Source: Prorocentrum cordatum (lineage: Eukaryota; Sar; Dinophyceae; Prorocentrales; Prorocentraceae). From it: a DNA stretch of 64,000 nucleotides. The first letter of the stretch is position 1. The number at the start of each line of letters is the position of its first letter. Position numbers and translations under genes: made by a program. Positions 39,063 to 49,975 of this stretch are shown piece by piece. The stretch lies in assembly GCA_963575745.1 (NCBI GenBank), contig CAUYUJ010012536.1, positions 75,001-139,000 of the forward strand. Reading direction: 5' to 3'. The notes beneath the pieces are model-generated. The model was not told where the DNA came from and did not search any database. It was given only the letters and a program-made list of their open reading frames with translations.

Positions 39063-39116
39063 CACGACGTGCAAGCAGACGCTGTGGCTCAGCGTGCCGC
39101 GGCGGCGGCACCAGCG

Positions 39117-39319
39117 GCCCTCGAAGAAGAAACCACGCCATGATGAGAAAATGTTGGCGCTCCGCGCGGATTTCTTGGATCGGCGCCAGGCCCCCCTGGT
39201 GGCACCTCCGGCGCCGCCCCTGGCGCGATCCGCGCGCCAGGGAGGGGGGTCCAGCGCAAATCTAGGAAACCCGCGCGGAGCGCCAACTATATATGTTTAT
39301 GGCGGGGTTTCTTCTTTTA
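39117..39319 (+). mobile_element. Family A element, copy 5, with intact splice-like ends
   Basis: Boundaries read G|GCCCTCGAAGAAGAAACC on the left and GGTTTCTTCTTTTAG|GCAGG on the right, equivalent to the donor and acceptor of the two family A introns at 62.3-62.9 kb. Arms TTGGCGCTCCGCGCGGATTT and ...CGCGCGGAGCGCCAAC are intact and both internal hairpins are present, in the opposite order to the 62-kb copies. Joining the flanks gives an open Ala-rich peptide (VQADAVAQRAAAAAPA, then AGYALRAESVPLRSGGRE). So this may be an intron of an unrecognised plus-strand gene. Confidence 0.65.
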
Positions 39320-39403
39320 GGCAGGCTATGCCCTGCGAGCGGAGAGCGTGCCGCTGCGTTCCGGTGGGCGAGAGACTTCGGAAGGCTCGCGGCGTTCTTG
39401 CTC

Positions 39404-39545
39404 TTTGGGAAACCAAAGGGCATCGATAGCGCTACTCCATGGACCCCATCCAGGGGTGCGTTGTGACCAAGATTTCGATGCGAATCCAGCGGTGGCGACG
39501 AGGGCCTCTCAGCAGGCTCAACAAGGGGAACATGAGCGAAGTACA
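39404..39545. repeat. Family I dispersed repeat, copy 3
   Basis: TGGGAAACCAAAGGGCATCG..., GGGGTGCGTTGTGACCAAGA, TTTCGATGCGAATCCAGCGG, TGGCGACGAGGGCCTC. Confidence 0.75.
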
Positions 39546-39849
39546 GCCGGAAGTTTTGGACGCCCGAAATGGGTACGGAAAGACTAGGTACAATGCCCAA
39601 CGACAAATGTTGTCCCAAACCAACAGCGGCCGCTGTTGGGCAGGCGGCCTTCTGTCTCAGTTGGACACAAACCGCGGCGGCGCGGACAGCGAGTCCTGTT
39701 CAAAATGAATAGGAAATGCTGTTGGGCATCGTTCCCGTTCTTTCCGTGCCCATCTCGCTCGCGCAGAGAAGTGTACCCTTCCCTCCTCCGATGGCTGCTC
39801 TGGGGCTGGGACGCCCTCCGAACGTCCGGAAGGCAGGCAGGTCGGGAGT
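39546..39849. other. No recognisable feature
   Basis: Single-copy sequence between a family I and a truncated family B element; no gene is supported. Confidence 0.4.
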
Positions 39850-39900
39850 CTTAGGTCGGGCATGTCCTCCTACAGGAGTGGAAGAAAAACAGAACAACTA
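39850..39900. mobile_element. Family B element, left end only
   Basis: CTTAGGTCGGGCATGTCCTCCTACAGG..GAAGAAAAACAG. The right part is absent. Confidence 0.55.
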
Positions 39901-40312
39901 GCCCAACGTGATCGAAACTACTCAGAAATGGACCGTCAAACGGCGCGCGAACTGCAGGCGGAAACTGCTCGATGGTCAGCCAGCGACAGCGCCGCGCTCT
40001 TCAATGCGAATGGCGCCGCTGCTGCTATGCTCATTCGCGTTTGACCTTGGCGCCTCCTTGTGCTGGCACGCGGTCAATGCCCAAAATCGTTGTGGACACT
40101 CGCGCGCTCGTGCCAGGGGCAAAGAACCAATGGGCGCGTCGGCCCTTGCCGACTGAAGGGAGCTGCGGCGCGTCTGCCCCGAGAGGGGCGGACAGGGCAC
40201 AAGGCGGGCGCAGAGGCGCACTGGCCGCGAGAGGTGGCGGAGGTGGCCCGCGAGGGCAGCCGTCAGGGCTGGGCCCAGGCATCGGTCACCGCACCGACCT
40301 CGCGGACGTGCT
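39901..40312. other. No supported gene
   Basis: Overlapping ORFs (39972-40700 plus and several minus) without domains. Confidence 0.35.
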
Positions 40313-40522
40313 GCAGCGGATTTGCGCGTGGATGTCTGCCGATCCAACACCCCGACACGGCGAGGGAAAAACGAAGTGGACTTCGCGTGGGTGTTTTGTA
40401 ATCTTCATTCCTGACAATGAAGAAATCCGCGCGAAATTCACCTCGAAGTCCGGAACGAAATTCTCCAGGACACTCCGGGCCCACCCGATCGTTTTCCAAA
40501 CGAAATCCGCTCTTCGATGTTG
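40313..40522. mobile_element. Family J inverted-repeat element, copy 2
   Basis: GCAGCGGATTTGCGCGTGG at the left, ACGAAATCCGCTCTTCGATGTTGG at the right; the interior matches 12947-13145. Homology extends about 15 bp left of the inverted repeat (GACGTG.TGCAG), so the true boundary may lie further out. Confidence 0.65.
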
Positions 40523-42090
40523 GCGCCAGAAGTCGGCGGCGAGCGAGGGGGGGGAAGTGAGAAGGGGCGGGCCTTTTGAGTGGGCTCGGAACTCCCCCGG
40601 CCTTGGGAGAAATTCTCTAAACCTTCTCCGAACACGCACAACAAAAAAACTTCTCGGAATGCCGGCTGGAGTGCTTCTGAGAAGTCCCGCGGCCTTCTGA
40701 GAAAGCCTTCTCCTTCTCACTTCCCCCTCTCACTCGCCGCCAAGAAAGGATAACATAGCAGAGGGTAGGGTAGAAAATCAGCTCGCACAACTGGTTTTCC
40801 TGGCGCCTCCCGGCGCCGGGAGGCGCCCGTATATAGATGAGTGGGCCCTGCGGCGGGGCCGAAACCAGCTCCATGAGGCAAAAGGCGTAGCCCCCCCCTT
40901 CCGCATCCTACCCTTACGTCCGGCCCGAGGGAAGCCAAATACCGCGCCAAATAGAGCTGAGGAGCGAAGCGGGCATCGTCAATGGGAAAGAGACGACCAT
41001 AAAGAGGAAATGACACGAGCGGCAGTGGGGAGCTCGCCCATCTCGCACCGCCCTGTACATTCCCCTCTCCACTTGAAGCCCGGCCCGAACGTGCCACCAT
41101 ACCTCCATCCCCCCCTGCAAGCGCAACGCACAACGATACAGCGGCGTCCTTGCCTGAACACATGGAGATGCTTACGCGCGCACGTGCGCGTGCTCAAGCA
41201 TGCGTGCGTGCGCGCACGCGCTCAAACATACGCAACAACAAAAGAGCACGCACGGAGGGCACGCAAGTACGTCACGCATGACGTGCGTAAGCGGACGCGG
41301 TGAGGCGACTGGAGCTCATTCCGACTAGGTCGAATCGGGCGTGCTTGAGGGTGCACCCGGTGGCGACCTCTGCCGACCGAGGCACCGAAGGAGCTCTGTC
41401 TGCCCAATCTGCCGCCTGCATCTGCCGCACAACCCGCCCCGCCTGTTGGCGTCGTCAGGGCCGAGTAGCACATCTGCGGCGTCGGTGGGACCTCGGGAGA
41501 GGGCCGCGAACAGCGACAGGCAGTAATATCAGGGCCCGTGACCACGACGTCGGGGACTACAAGACAAGGCACCGCCACGCCTGCCACACCGGGGCAGCAC
41601 AAAGTCTTCGGACGATGCAAGGTGCATGGCCTCCATGGGTGCACGGCCATGTTGGGCGAGCACTCTCAAGGCACCGTCAAGGTTGAGAAGCAGAAGCTGC
41701 TTTGCGAGAGCCAGCAGCACCATCGCAGGAGACACGCTGCTGACACCGCAACAACAATCATCGGGACAACCCTGACGAATGAACCCAGATTGCTCTGAGC
41801 ACCCTTCCGCCATGCACGTGAGTGGTACGCATCCAGGCGTGAAGCAAACGCTTCAAAATCACATTCGCGTGCATGCACGGTGGCACACGCGAGTGCCCAC
41901 ATAGATAACCTCTGGATCTTGACCTCTCCCCAAAAATGGGTCTTGTTTGCGCGGGCTTATTGACGCATTGGGACCCGCAACTACACTTGGAAAAGAACTA
42001 TGTCCCCGCGGCGGTCACCGCTGAGGCCTCCGCTGTCGTCGTCGCCGCCCGCCGTCGTGGTCATCGTAATCTTCTGCGCCCTCGGCACTG
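40523..42090. other. Unassigned region; possible minus-strand exon near 41.5-41.8 kb
   Basis: Most ORFs are undistinguished. The minus frame 41529-41813 contains MVLLALAKQLLLLNLDGALR, then HGRAPMEAMHLASSEDFVLP, which reads like genuine helical protein, but it has no recognised family or splice support. Confidence 0.3.
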
Positions 42091-42104
42091 CTCAAGTGCT
42101 CCTC

Positions 42105-42155
42105 CTCTCATCCTCCTCCTCCTCCTCCTCCTTCTCCCCCTCCTCCTCCTTGTAC
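42105..42155. repeat. (TCC)n microsatellite
   Basis: Short TCC/CTC tract. Confidence 0.9.
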
Positions 42156-42284
42156 ACACAGGCTAAGCAGGAGACGCCTATTGTGTGAGAGGACGAGGAG
42201 GGGAGGAGGAGGAGCTACAGGGGAACGAGGAAGGGAGGGCCGAATTTGACTGCCAGCCGAGTCGCCAAGACCGTTCGGATTAGA

Positions 42285-43280
42285 CGGACATCTGCCTGGA
42301 TGTTTTAAACCGTCGGGCCGTTTCAAACCGCCTGGCCGTTTTAACTTGCCTAGCCGTTATCATCCGCCTGACCGTTCTAGCACGCCTCGCTGTTTCAACC
42401 CACCTGGCCGTTTCAACCTGTCTGGCCGTTCTAAGTTGTTCAATCAGCCTGCCTTGTTTATCCTGCCTGGCCGTTTAACCCGCCTGACCGTTTTAACCTG
42501 CCTGATCATTTGACTGGCCGTTCCACCGCGCCTGGGCGTTTGAACCTGCCTGACCGTTTAGACCCGAATGCCGGCACAAAAAACCTAGCAGTTTAGACCG
42601 CGTGACTCGACTGTGTTCATCGGCATGGCCATTTCAACCCGCCTAACCGCCTGGCCGCGCTGATATCCTTGGCCGTTTTAACCAGCCTGGTCGCCTGCCT
42701 GGCCGTTTGAACCTGCCTGGCCGTTTCAACCCGCGAGGCCGATTTAACTAGCCTGGCCGTTGGAGCCAGCCTGGCCGTTTGAACCCGCCTGGCCGTCTGA
42801 ATCCGCCTGGCTATTGGCGCAAGCCTTGCCGTTTTAACCCGGATGGCTGTTTTAACCCGCCTGGCCGTTTGAAACCACGTGGTTGTTTTAACTTGTCTGG
42901 CCGCTTTAAAACGCCTGGCCGTTCTTCAACCTGCCTGTATCCCACGTGGCCCCTGAAACCCGCCTGAAGGATCAACCCGTTTGGCCGTTTGAGCCCGCCT
43001 GGCCGTTTTAACCGCCTGGCCACTTCAACCCACCAGGGCATTTCAACCCGCCAGGCCATTTCAACCCGCAACCCGCCTGGCCGTTTTGACTCGGGTGTCT
43101 GCTTCAAACCTCATTGAAACCGCATTACTGTTTTCATCGCGCTGCCGTCCTTGGAGGTTTTAACCCGCCTTGCCGTTTTGACCAGCCTGACCGATTTAAC
43201 CCGCCTGGCCGTTTGAAATATCGTGGCCGCTTGAACACGCCCAGCGGGTCAAACTCGCCTGGTCGGTGTAACCCGAGACC
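42285..43280. repeat. 18-bp satellite (CCTGGCCGTTTGAACCCG)
   Basis: About 50 copies of an 18-bp unit with 1-4-bp length changes. Because 18 is a multiple of 3, open stretches encode a NPPGRF/L-type hexapeptide repeat (for example 42779-42967 plus), but frames break often, so a protein is unlikely. Confidence 0.9.
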
Positions 43281-43560
43281 GAGTCCCAGACGACGTCGAT
43301 AACATTTCATGTGTGTGAGGATGTCCCTAGCGGAATCGCCATGTTGGGCAAGAGCCATGTCGACAACATCTCGTTTGTGTGAGGCTGTCCCGAGCAAAGT
43401 CGCCACTCTGGCCAAGGCCGAGACCAAGACGACATCGACGACATCTCATTGTTGTGAGTGTTTGTGACGAAATCGCCAGTATGGGCAAGAGCGATGTCGA
43501 CAGCAGATCATTTCTGTAAGGATGTCCCTCGCGAGATCGTCAGGTGGGGCTCCTCTCGAG
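43281..43560. repeat. Tandem repeat of ~62-75 bp (TCGACAACATCTC unit)
   Basis: Four units marked by TCGA(T/C)AACATTTC, TCGACAACATCTC, TCGACGACATCTC and TCGACAGCAGATC at 43296, 43360, 43435 and 43497, each followed by TGTGTGAGGATGTCCC.. and AATCGCCA. Confidence 0.75.
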
Positions 43561-44180
43561 AGCGATCCCAAGACATTTTAATGTTTCGAAGATGTCCTAA
43601 ACCCTAAACGAAATCGAAATGTTGGCCAGTTGATCTCTGGGCCTACACATTCCGACCGCCTCAAACTCACCATGAATTCAATTACTTCCGCCTAACGGGT
43701 GATCGCACTCTCAACGCGCTTGACATCATCCGCGTCGGTACACTGTAAGCGTTCATTGCTTAGGAAGTGTGACTATACGGTCTATTTCTTATTTTGCACT
43801 GATCCTGTACTTCTGCTTATCCGGTCACTGAAGAGCTAGAATACTGTTAAGCAATATTGCTTTTAAACAATTGCCGCAACCACGGCAATAAGAAAATAAC
43901 CAAACACAACCAACAACAAACAATAACAACTAACCACAACCAAACTCCATCGTAGTACAACCAACAACAGCCAACAACAGCCAGGCCGGGTGGGTGAGCA
44001 GTGCTTAAGAAGCGGTACAAGAAACCATAAGAGCATACGAGAATACACAACTGATAACCAGTACTACTAAGCAGAACTTAATCACTAGTCCTTCCAGGAA
44101 CAATCCACACATGGCGTCACAACGGGCGACGGCACTGGCCAAGCAAGGACAACCTACAACAACCAGAAAACAACACGCAA
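43561..44180. other. Lower-GC, CAA-rich region with GGCCGGGTGGGT motif
   Basis: AACAACC words at 43860-43980 read through as a minus-strand ORF, judged compositional. CAGGCCGGGTGGGTGAGCAG at 43983 recurs in related form at 46468, 46727 and 46882. Confidence 0.5.
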
Positions 44181-44307
44181 AACATTAGACTGAAACGCAT
44201 GGTAGTTTTGTCAAGTTGAAACTGCCAAATGTGCCCAACAGTGCCCCACCCACCCCCCAATGAGCCCACTAACGCTCGAAAACGTTCGCGCCGTGCCTCC
44301 ATAGCGC

Positions 44308-44315
44308 CCCCTTGC

Positions 44316-44353
<38 letters not shown>

Positions 44354-44740
44354 GCAACACGTATTATAACAACGGCGAACAACAACTATTGCTGCTGCCG
44401 CTGCTACTGGTGTTGAAATTACCATTACAGCTGTTTTTGTTCGCACCCTACCGTGGACACCGTCCCCCTCCCTTCCTCGTCATCCTTCTGCTTCTCATCG
44501 CCCTCCTACTCCATCACCCTCCTCCCGCTGCACCATCCCCCGCCCCCCCTCCTCTTCCTTATCGCTCCCCCTCTCTTCTTCCCCACCCTCCTCCACCCCA
44601 GCCTCAATCCGCCTCGTCCGACTACTTCGCATCCGACTCCGCATCCTCCTCCCATGTCTCCTCCTCCTCCTCCTCCTCCTCGCGTTGTTCTTCTTCCTCT
44701 TCCTCCTCCACCTCCTCACCGTCTTCCTCCAATAGCTGTT
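44308..44740. repeat. (AAC)n and (TCC)n microsatellites
   Basis: (AAC)n at 44310-44352; C/T-rich and TCC tracts at 44455-44735. Confidence 0.9.
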
Positions 44741-44769
44741 GAGCACCTTTAAAGCACTCTGCGAAAAAT

Positions 44770-45780
44770 GGCGAATGTTCCCAACGCGTCAGTTGGAGGA
44801 GTACCCAAAGCATTCTGGAGGCTCTTTGGGAGGGCTCTGCGAACGGTGACAGGCACTTCGGACACACTTCGGGGCACTGTTGAAGCATTTGGGGAAGGTT
44901 TGCGAACGTTTGCAAACACTTTGGAAACGCGTCCGGGATACGTCGGGCACGTTGCAAAGCACGTTAAGGACGTTTGCGAGCGTTCGCAAGCACCTTCGCC
45001 AACAACCATGCTGGGGGCAATTTGCAAACGTTTGCAATCACGTTGGGGTCACTTTTGGGCACCTCTGCAGTACTCGCGAACATGTGCGCGCACGTCGGAA
45101 GCACGTGTGGGCATATTTGGTCCCATAGTGCCTGCGACGTGCCTGCAAACGTTCGCAAACGTGTTTCAAAATTCACCAAACGTGTTCGAAAGTTCCAAAT
45201 TGCTCAAGAGTGCCCAGAAGTGCCTACAAGTGCCTCCGACGCGCGCGCAAACGTTCACAAAGTGGTCAGTGCCCGGCAGTGCCCAAAGTGCCTCCAAAAT
45301 GCCTGCAAATGTTCGCAAACGGGTGCGAAGTGCTACGGCAATGGCCAAACATGCTTCCCAAATGCTAGCAAACGTTTGCAAACGGTCGCAAAGTATTCCG
45401 AACATCGCCAGCAATGCCCGGAAAGTCTCCAAGGTACCCGCCCACGTTCGCAAAGCACTTCCACAGCCTCTCCAACATGCCCTGAGCCGTTTTCCAACAA
45501 GTGCCCCTGGAAGTGCCCAAGTGTGCTCACAAGTCAGCCAAAGTGCATGCTAATGCTCGCAAGCGTTCCCGAAGTGCTTCAAAGCTGAAGAAAACTGCTT
45601 CAGAGCGCTTCCACAGTGCTTGCAGGCGATCTCACAGTGCTTCCAAAGGGCCGCCAGGCTACATGTGAGCTCGTTTCCAACACACGCGTTCAAAAGTCAC
45701 CCACAATGCAGCACACGTGTTTGCAAACGTTCTCAAACGTTCGCATAGAGCCTCCAAAGTGCCTGCGAGACCACGCGGAG
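44770..45780. repeat. Field of CGTTTGCAAACG palindromes
   Basis: Roughly 1 kb in which GTTCGCAAACGTTTGC, CGTTTGCAAACG, GTTTGCGAACG and AAGTGCC words recur every 20-60 bp without a fixed period. The palindrome and its half-sites are densest at 44890-45030 and 45300-45400. Open frames on both strands follow from the repeat. The function is unknown. Confidence 0.65.
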
Positions 45781-46135
45781 CGCAGATGGCCCTGAGAGGT
45801 CTTCATCATGCTCGGCAGGCTTTGCCATGTCCTCCGTCCCTCGATGAAAACGCACGCGGCCGCACAATTTCGCGAGTTGCGCTTCTTCTTCGACGAACAT
45901 TCCACATGGACGGTTCGCACCCAAGCGAGAAGACCCACGCAGGCTCAGGCAATCATACTCTGACATCTCGCGCTCAGACTTGCTCACCCTCAGGCACATT
46001 CATGACCTGACGCGTACGCAGTGGAACGTTGCTACAAGCTGCCGCGGTGTCCTCCGCCATTTGCTGCCATGGCCTGCCATTGGCCTCCGCCTGGACGAAC
46101 CACCGCTTGAGCAACGCTCCCCATGAGGGGCTATC
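45781..46135. other. No supported gene
   Basis: Single-copy stretch; the minus ORF 45733-45999 has no recognised domain. Confidence 0.4.
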
Positions 46136-46900
46136 TAAAACAACCGGGGAAGGGGCTGCCGGTGGGGCCCAGCGGCCGAGGGCTGGCCTACGGGCACCGC
46201 GCGGCAAACCCGCGGCAACCAGAAATAAACAAAAACAAAAAAACGACAGGGAAAGGGCTACCGATGGGGCCTAACGGCCGAGGGCCGGCCTGGGGGCCTG
46301 ACACGGACAACCAACGGCAACAAGGTACCAACCCCAAACAAACATTATAAAAACCAACGGCATCCAGAAAACAACCCAAAAGAACCAGACAACAAGCCAA
46401 AATCAGCATACACAACCAAAGACAAGCATCACTTATATAAGAATCAAGAATCCATCCAGAAGGGGCTGGCCAGGTGGGTAAGCAATGCTAGGTAAACAGC
46501 CTGACCGGGCACGGGCAACCAACGGCAACCAGAACTTATACAACAATGTCAAAGAAGAACCGTAAAACAAACACAACAAACAACAACTGAACAACGACCA
46601 CCAGCAACAAACCAAAGCAACCAAACAAACCCAAACATAACCAGACAACAACCAAACACAATCAGAACACAACAGACAAACAATCAACAACTACCAAACA
46701 CAAACAGAAAACAACCAGACAGCCTGACTGGGTGGGTAAGCACTACTAAACAAACAGATACTGAATGGCGTCGCAAGGCGCAACGACCCTGGCTGGGCAC
46801 GGACAACCAACGCAAACCAAAAAGCGACTAAAGACAACCAACAACAACCAGAACACCAGCCAAAACAACAAAACACAGTCTGGCCGGGTAGGTAATCCAT
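46136..46900. repeat. CAA-rich dispersed repeat region
   Basis: GGCTGCCGGTGGGGCCCAGCGGCCGAGGGC (46155) recurs as GGCTACCGATGGGGCCTAACGGCCGAGGGC (46256). CAACCAACGGCAACC.GAA recurs at 46310, 46517 and 46806. GTGGGTAAGCANT..TA motifs recur at 46475 and 46731. It is related to 43.9-44.1 kb. Confidence 0.55.
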
Positions 46901-47184
46901 ACTGCATGAGTTGTACGCATCAAGCACCATAACTTGTACTGTGCACCGTGCACAGCGCACTCGCCAAATAACGCTTACACTGTGCACTTCAAGTCTTGGT
47001 ACGGTATACTTAGGATTGATCTGCACATCTGCCGACACCGTTGCTGTCAGAGGGGCGCTTGGCATCCCAAATCCTGTTTACATGTATTTGAAGCCCTTTC
47101 TACACGGTCCCAGCGGCTGTCAGGCCAAGCCGCCGACACCTGGAAAACAACGGTAGCATCAAAACAACCTGCCTCTAAGATTAC
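46901..47184. other. No recognisable feature
   Basis: Moderate-GC single-copy sequence containing GTGCACxxTGCAC words near 46940. Confidence 0.4.
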
Positions 47185-47878
47185 CTAGATGGCCTCAAGT
47201 GGCTGCAAGCCGGCTCTCTGACAAAGACGGCCAAGATGGGGCCAAGAGAGCCCAAGACTGCGCCACGATCCAAGGAAGCCCCCAAAGACGCCCAACGAGG
47301 GCTCAAAGAGGCCACGAGGCACCGTCGCAAACTTCCTGAGGAGATGCCTCGTTGACACCTTCGGGGGGCCTGGAAGCCGAAGACCGCGCACGAGTCTTTC
47401 AAACTTGACGAACAAAGTGTCGGGGCCGAGTTGGCGGCTCCTCTCGTCTTGACGAACGAAATGTGGGATCTGAATGGACGACTGCTTTCACCATAGCGAT
47501 CGTAGTCTTGGGGCCGAGTTCGCGTCTGAAGTGTCCGGGCCGAGTTGACGACCTCTGTGGGCGCTTCTCCAGACATGCGCCGTCTCAGCCACTGGCCTGG
47601 ACTCAAGTTCCAAGACGGTCCAAGATGCCCCCAGAGGCAGCCCGCAGACGGCCGCACACGGCCCAACGAGAGCCCAGAGGCAAGCCCCAAGACGGCCCAC
47701 AAGCATTCCAAGACGGCCCTCAAGAGCCCCAAGAGGTCGACACGGGGGTCCAGCTAGGCCATCTCAAACAGCCTCGGGCCCCAGAGAGCCCCAAGGTAGC
47801 TCAAGCGATCCGCAAGAGGCCGTCAAGAGGGCCCAAATGGAGAGCGCCCCCAAAAGCCCCAAGGTGACCCTGGAGGGC
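47185..47878. repeat. Family D fragment
   Basis: Two CCAAGACGGCC-rich blocks (47185-47320 and 47600-47870) separated by sequence with duplicated GTCGGGGCCGAGTT and GTCCGGGCCGAGTT words (47418 and 47538). Confidence 0.5.
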
Positions 47879-47879
47879 C

Positions 47880-48005
47880 CTTCCCCAGTGTTCCCCCAGC
47901 GGTTTGCCCAAGCGCTGGGGGAACACGCAATCTATTAGCATGGCCGCACCTTTGGTCGAGATTTCAACCCATAGGCGCTTCCAAAGTGCAGGTGACGGCG
48001 CCTTC
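47880..48005. repeat. Family E repeat, copy 4
   Basis: GTGTTCCCCCAGCGGTTTGCC.AAGCGCTGGGGGAACAC and CGAGATTTCAACCCATAGGCGCTTCCAAAG resemble 29604-29830, with a clear inverted repeat of about 15 bp. Confidence 0.55.
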
Positions 48006-48500
48006 GATAATACTGCATGGTGGGAGTGTGTCCACCTCATCGCGGTATAATCCGATGTCCGGCTTATCACTATCTACTTGGATGTGGACGTCTCTGCTCT
48101 CCATGGTTCATCTTCCGATGCGAACCCAGGAGCAACGTCTCAGAGAGCAGATGTGGCAACCCGTACGCTCCACGATGGGACAAGGGCCGATGAACACCAA
48201 CCCCTAACATGAAACATCGGCAGAATGATGTGGGGCGGGTTTCCACCTGCGCGCATCCATTTAACGTCGCGCACGTGCTAGCTGCTTCGGAACCCCAACC
48301 TTTGTTGCGTTCGCGATGTGTCTGTGTGTAAAGCACAGGCCGCGTGCGCTCAAAAAGTGTGTGTGTGCGTGTGTGTGTGTGTGTATGTGGTGTCGGCCGC
48401 CGTATTTGACTTTCTTCGCCTCGTCGCCGCGCGCGAGGCCGCGACCGCCAAAGTGTGCGTGTGTGTATCAGTGTGTGTGGTTGTGTCGGGAGGGGGCGTC
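48006..48500. other. No supported gene; (GT)n tracts
   Basis: (GT)n at about 48358-48388 and 48450-48484; the rest is single-copy. Confidence 0.5.
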
Positions 48501-48625
48501 GCGCTTTGGGGCCCCAGTGGCAAGAGCTAGGTAAGAAACCATCGGCTCCCACAGGCAAGGAACCGCCGATCCAGCGTGATACCAAAACAAGACAGGGAGA
48601 AACGCGCGAGCCCACTTGCAGTCAA

Positions 48626-49276
48626 GACTGATAGCAAGGATGCGCGATGAAGATGCAGGCCCCTTGCACGCCCGTGTTGAAGCTTTATCGAGCGCGGCGG
48701 GCTGTTCACAGTAGTCAAGGATGTACCCAGATATTAAAAACAAAACCATAAAAATAAACTGTTGCTGCTCCGCGCGGATTTCTTGGGTTCGCGCAGGACC
48801 CACCTCCCTGGCGCGCGGAGCGCGCCAGGGGCGGCACCGGAGGCGCCGCCAGGGGGTGCCCGGCGCGGATCCGAGAAATCTGCGCGGAGCGACAACAGTT
48901 TATGTTTACAGCGTTTCTTTCTTCCTCGATCAAGGATGGAGCAAAAAGGCACGAATGCAAGGGTACCCTTGGGAAGGTCGGGTATGTCTTCCTAAGGCGA
49001 ATTTGGGGAGGAAAAACAGAAGTAATCGCATTTAAACAAATATTCAAAAATTGCCGACAAGAATCAAAAAGTCGTCCCCAGACTATCTGTTCACTATTCT
49101 CAAATGTTCCTCCTGTAGACTGAGGAGGGACATGCCCGACTTCTGCTTAGGAAGGTTATTACCGTTCCTTAGCACCGGCTTCGACTGCATTCTCCCCAAG
49201 AGCGGCAGCCCAGCAGGCAGCATTGGCGGCGGTTTGCCGCCGCGCACCGACGAGGAGACGTTCGCGTAGACTCTGA
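48626..49276 (+). CDS. Candidate three-exon gene fragment with introner introns
   Basis: Proposed exons are about 48626-48719, 48935-48976 (42 bp) and 49155-49276. The first intron is a family A element (GA-AG: CAAG|GATG ... CAAG|GATG), the second a family B element (GGGAAG|GTCGGG ... GGAAG|GTTATT). Spliced, the frame reads ...VLKLYRARRAVHSSQ / GWSKKARMQGYPWEG / YYRSLAPASTAFSPRAAAQQ... to a TGA. The exon 1-2 junction peptide matches an unsplit copy at about 8975-9027 (SGQGWTEEAKMKGYPWEG), strong support for the splice. The upstream extent and protein family are unknown. It may also be a fossil. Confidence 0.45.
48724..48929. mobile_element. Family A element, copy 6, 206 bp with 9-bp target duplication
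   Basis: It lies between TCAAGGATG at 48715-48723 and 48930-48938. Arms ATAAACTGTTGCTGCTCCGC.. and ..GCGACAACAGTTTATG pair; both internal hairpins (CCCTGGCGCGCGG..CGCCAGGG and GGCACCGGAGGCGCC) are present. The duplicated CAAG|GA would supply both splice sites. Confidence 0.85.
48977..49154. mobile_element. Family B element, copy 9, flanked by GGAAGG
   Basis: Left GTCGGGTATGTCTTCCTAAGG; interior TCGTCCCCAGACTATCTG; right GAGGGACATGCCCGACTTCTGCTTA. GGAAGG is present at 48972-48977 and 49150-49155. Proposed as a GT-AG intron. Confidence 0.7.
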
Positions 49277-49319
49277 GCCTCGGCGAGGGGCGGGCAGCGC
49301 CCGCATGCTCGTGGACCGG

Positions 49320-49832
49320 AGCCTCCTCCTCCTCCTCCTCCTCGTCCTCCTCTTCCTCCTCCTCCTCTCTCCTGTTCCTCCTCCTCCTCCTCCTCCTCCC
49401 CATCTGTCCTGCTCCTCGTCCTCCTCCTGCTCCTCATCCTTCTCCTTCTCCTCCTTCTCCTCCTGCTCCTCCTCCTGCTCCTCCTGCTCCTCATCCTTCT
49501 CCTTCTCCTCCTTCTCCTCCTCCTCCTCCTCCTGCTCCTCCCTCCTGCTCCTCCTCCCTCCTCCTCCTCCTCCTCCTCCTCCACCTCCTCCTCCTTCTCC
49601 TCTTCTCTTTCTCCTCCTTCTCTCTCCTTCTCCTCCTCCCTCCTCCTGCTCCTGCTCCTCCTCCTCCTCCTCCTCCTCCTCCTCCTCCTCCTCTCCCCTC
49701 CTCCTCCTCCTCCCCCCTCCTCCTGCCCTGCTGCTCCTCCTCCTCCTCCTCCTCCTCCTCCTCCTGCGCCTCCCTCCTCCTCCTCCTCCTCCTCCTCCTC
49801 CTCCTCCTCCTCCTCCTCCTCCTCCTCCTCCT
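49320..49832. repeat. (CCT)n tract with CTG variants
   Basis: About 510 bp of TCC/CCT triplets interrupted by TGCTCC and TTCTCC. Confidence 0.97.
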
Positions 49833-49843
49833 ATGACGAAGAC

Positions 49844-49975
49844 AGGACGAGGATAGCATCGTGTGAGGATAGATCAAGGATCTCTGAGATCCGGCGGCTC
49901 TGGAGGATGTCTCGGGCGCCGCGGCCTTCCCAGAGCGTTCCAGACAGCTCTGGAACGGATTCATCCTCCCCTCCC
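49844..49975. repeat. Dispersed duplication, copy 1 (partner at 51034-51345)
   Basis: AGGACGAGGATAGCATCGTG..GGATAGATCAAG.ATCTCTGAGATCCGGCGGCTCTGGAGGATG..CGGGCGCCGCGGCCTTCCCAGAGCG is repeated at 51034-51130. The following GCTCTGGAACGGATTCATCCTC recurs at about 51320. Confidence 0.75.

Noticed and set aside
42779-42967. 62-codon protein with NPPGRF repeats
   Set aside because: A short open window in the 18-bp satellite; neighbouring units break the frame repeatedly.
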